Source of the DNA: Candidatus Mcinerneyibacteriota bacterium
GTDB lineage: Bacteria; AUK180; JAQVHJ01
Reading direction: 5' to 3'
DNA length: 6,181 nucleotides
Assembly: GCA_030630935.1 (NCBI GenBank)
Contig: DAOVMD010000199.1
Location: 1 to 6,181 of the forward strand
Shown here: one piece after another, positions 6,039 through 6,181 of the stretch
Numbering within the stretch: the first letter of the stretch is position 1
Layout: each line of letters opens with the position of its first letter
Notes under the pieces: model-generated
Told to the model about the DNA's origin: nothing
Seen by the model: only the letters and a program-made list of their open reading frames with translations
Database searches by the model: none
Program-made: the position numbers and the translations under genes

Positions 6039-6181
6039 CGAGAACAGATAGCAGAGACCAGAGAGACAATCGCCATGAAGACACGGGCCCTTGAAAGTGG
6101 ATCTGTTGACCGAGGAATGGAAGGTGAGTACAGGATACAGATCGAGAGAGAACAAAAGCGTCTGGATGATATTATCAACAG
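6024..6181 (+). CDS. Possible start of a gene running off the right edge (3' partial)
   Basis: A frame is open from 5931 to the end of the window. Its first ATG is at 6024 and a second at 6075. The 6024 start lies inside a hairpin and repeat region (6026-6052), so 6075 (MKTRALESGSVDRG) is the more natural start if the gene is real; neither has a convincing ribosome binding site. From 6075 the translation has a charged, helix-like composition (EYRIQIEREQKRLDDIIN) and base composition typical of coding DNA rather than of the AT-rich genes to the left. It is too short to assign a family, and chance is a serious alternative. Confidence 0.35.
   Translation, partial: MQLRCREQIAETRETIAMKTRALESGSVDRGMEGEYRIQIEREQKRLDDIIN

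Noticed and set aside
5443-6060. CRISPR array
   Set aside because: The repeats are short, of several kinds and in both orientations, with no regular repeat-spacer alternation and no cas genes.
5873-6178. Minus-strand open frame of 101 codons
   Set aside because: It spans the 20-base palindrome and lies opposite a more plausible + frame; composition is unlike a protein.

Overview
The window is an accessory polymorphic-toxin locus of the RHS (rearrangement hotspot) type, from a low-GC bacterium. Lipoprotein-like signals in two genes point to a Gram-negative cell envelope. The sequence does not identify the organism; Spirochaetota, Bacteroidota or a related lineage are all possible. All supported genes are on the + strand.

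Layout. (1) 3-1463 is the C-terminal end of an RHS protein whose N-terminus lies upstream. The conserved RHS core runs to the DPSG motif near 699 and is followed by a toxin tip with a zincin motif, HELGH. (2) 1469-2128 is a small, very AT-rich gene with a membrane segment at each end, directly behind the toxin and so its likely immunity gene. (3) From 2124 a second copy of the same RHS core begins (2208-2855 aligns without gaps to 3-650; 191 of 216 residues identical by my count). It carries a different, unrecognised C-terminal tip and ends at 3653. This copy lacks the RHS N-terminus and has no credible start codon of its own. It looks like an orphan cassette that could be exchanged into the complete gene by recombination across the core. 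(4) 3647-4927 overlaps the second tip by 7 bases and encodes a probable lipoprotein with a beta-propeller-like C-terminal part, the best candidate immunity gene for tip 2. (5) 4945-5442 encodes a protein that begins exactly at what looks like a lipobox (SISC), with no hydrophobic signal region and no ribosome binding site. It is probably a resident lipoprotein gene decapitated at the right edge of the cassette.

5443-6023 has no supportable gene. It is packed with small hairpins and short repeats: two hairpin clusters whose lead elements are in opposite orientation, three GGTGCCGG copies, an inverted repeat CAGAGAACAGA and a direct repeat GAGAACAGATAGC. This resembles a mosaic of dispersed non-coding repeats. 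At the right edge an open frame (6024 or 6075 to the end) may be the start of another gene.

How the parts work together, by inference from known RHS systems: the RHS shell encloses and exports the C-terminal toxin, the gene behind each tip protects the producer, and the repeated core lets new toxin-immunity pairs replace old ones. Composition supports this history. The two cores have moderate GC, while the candidate immunity genes at 1469-2128 and 3647-4927 are extremely AT-rich.
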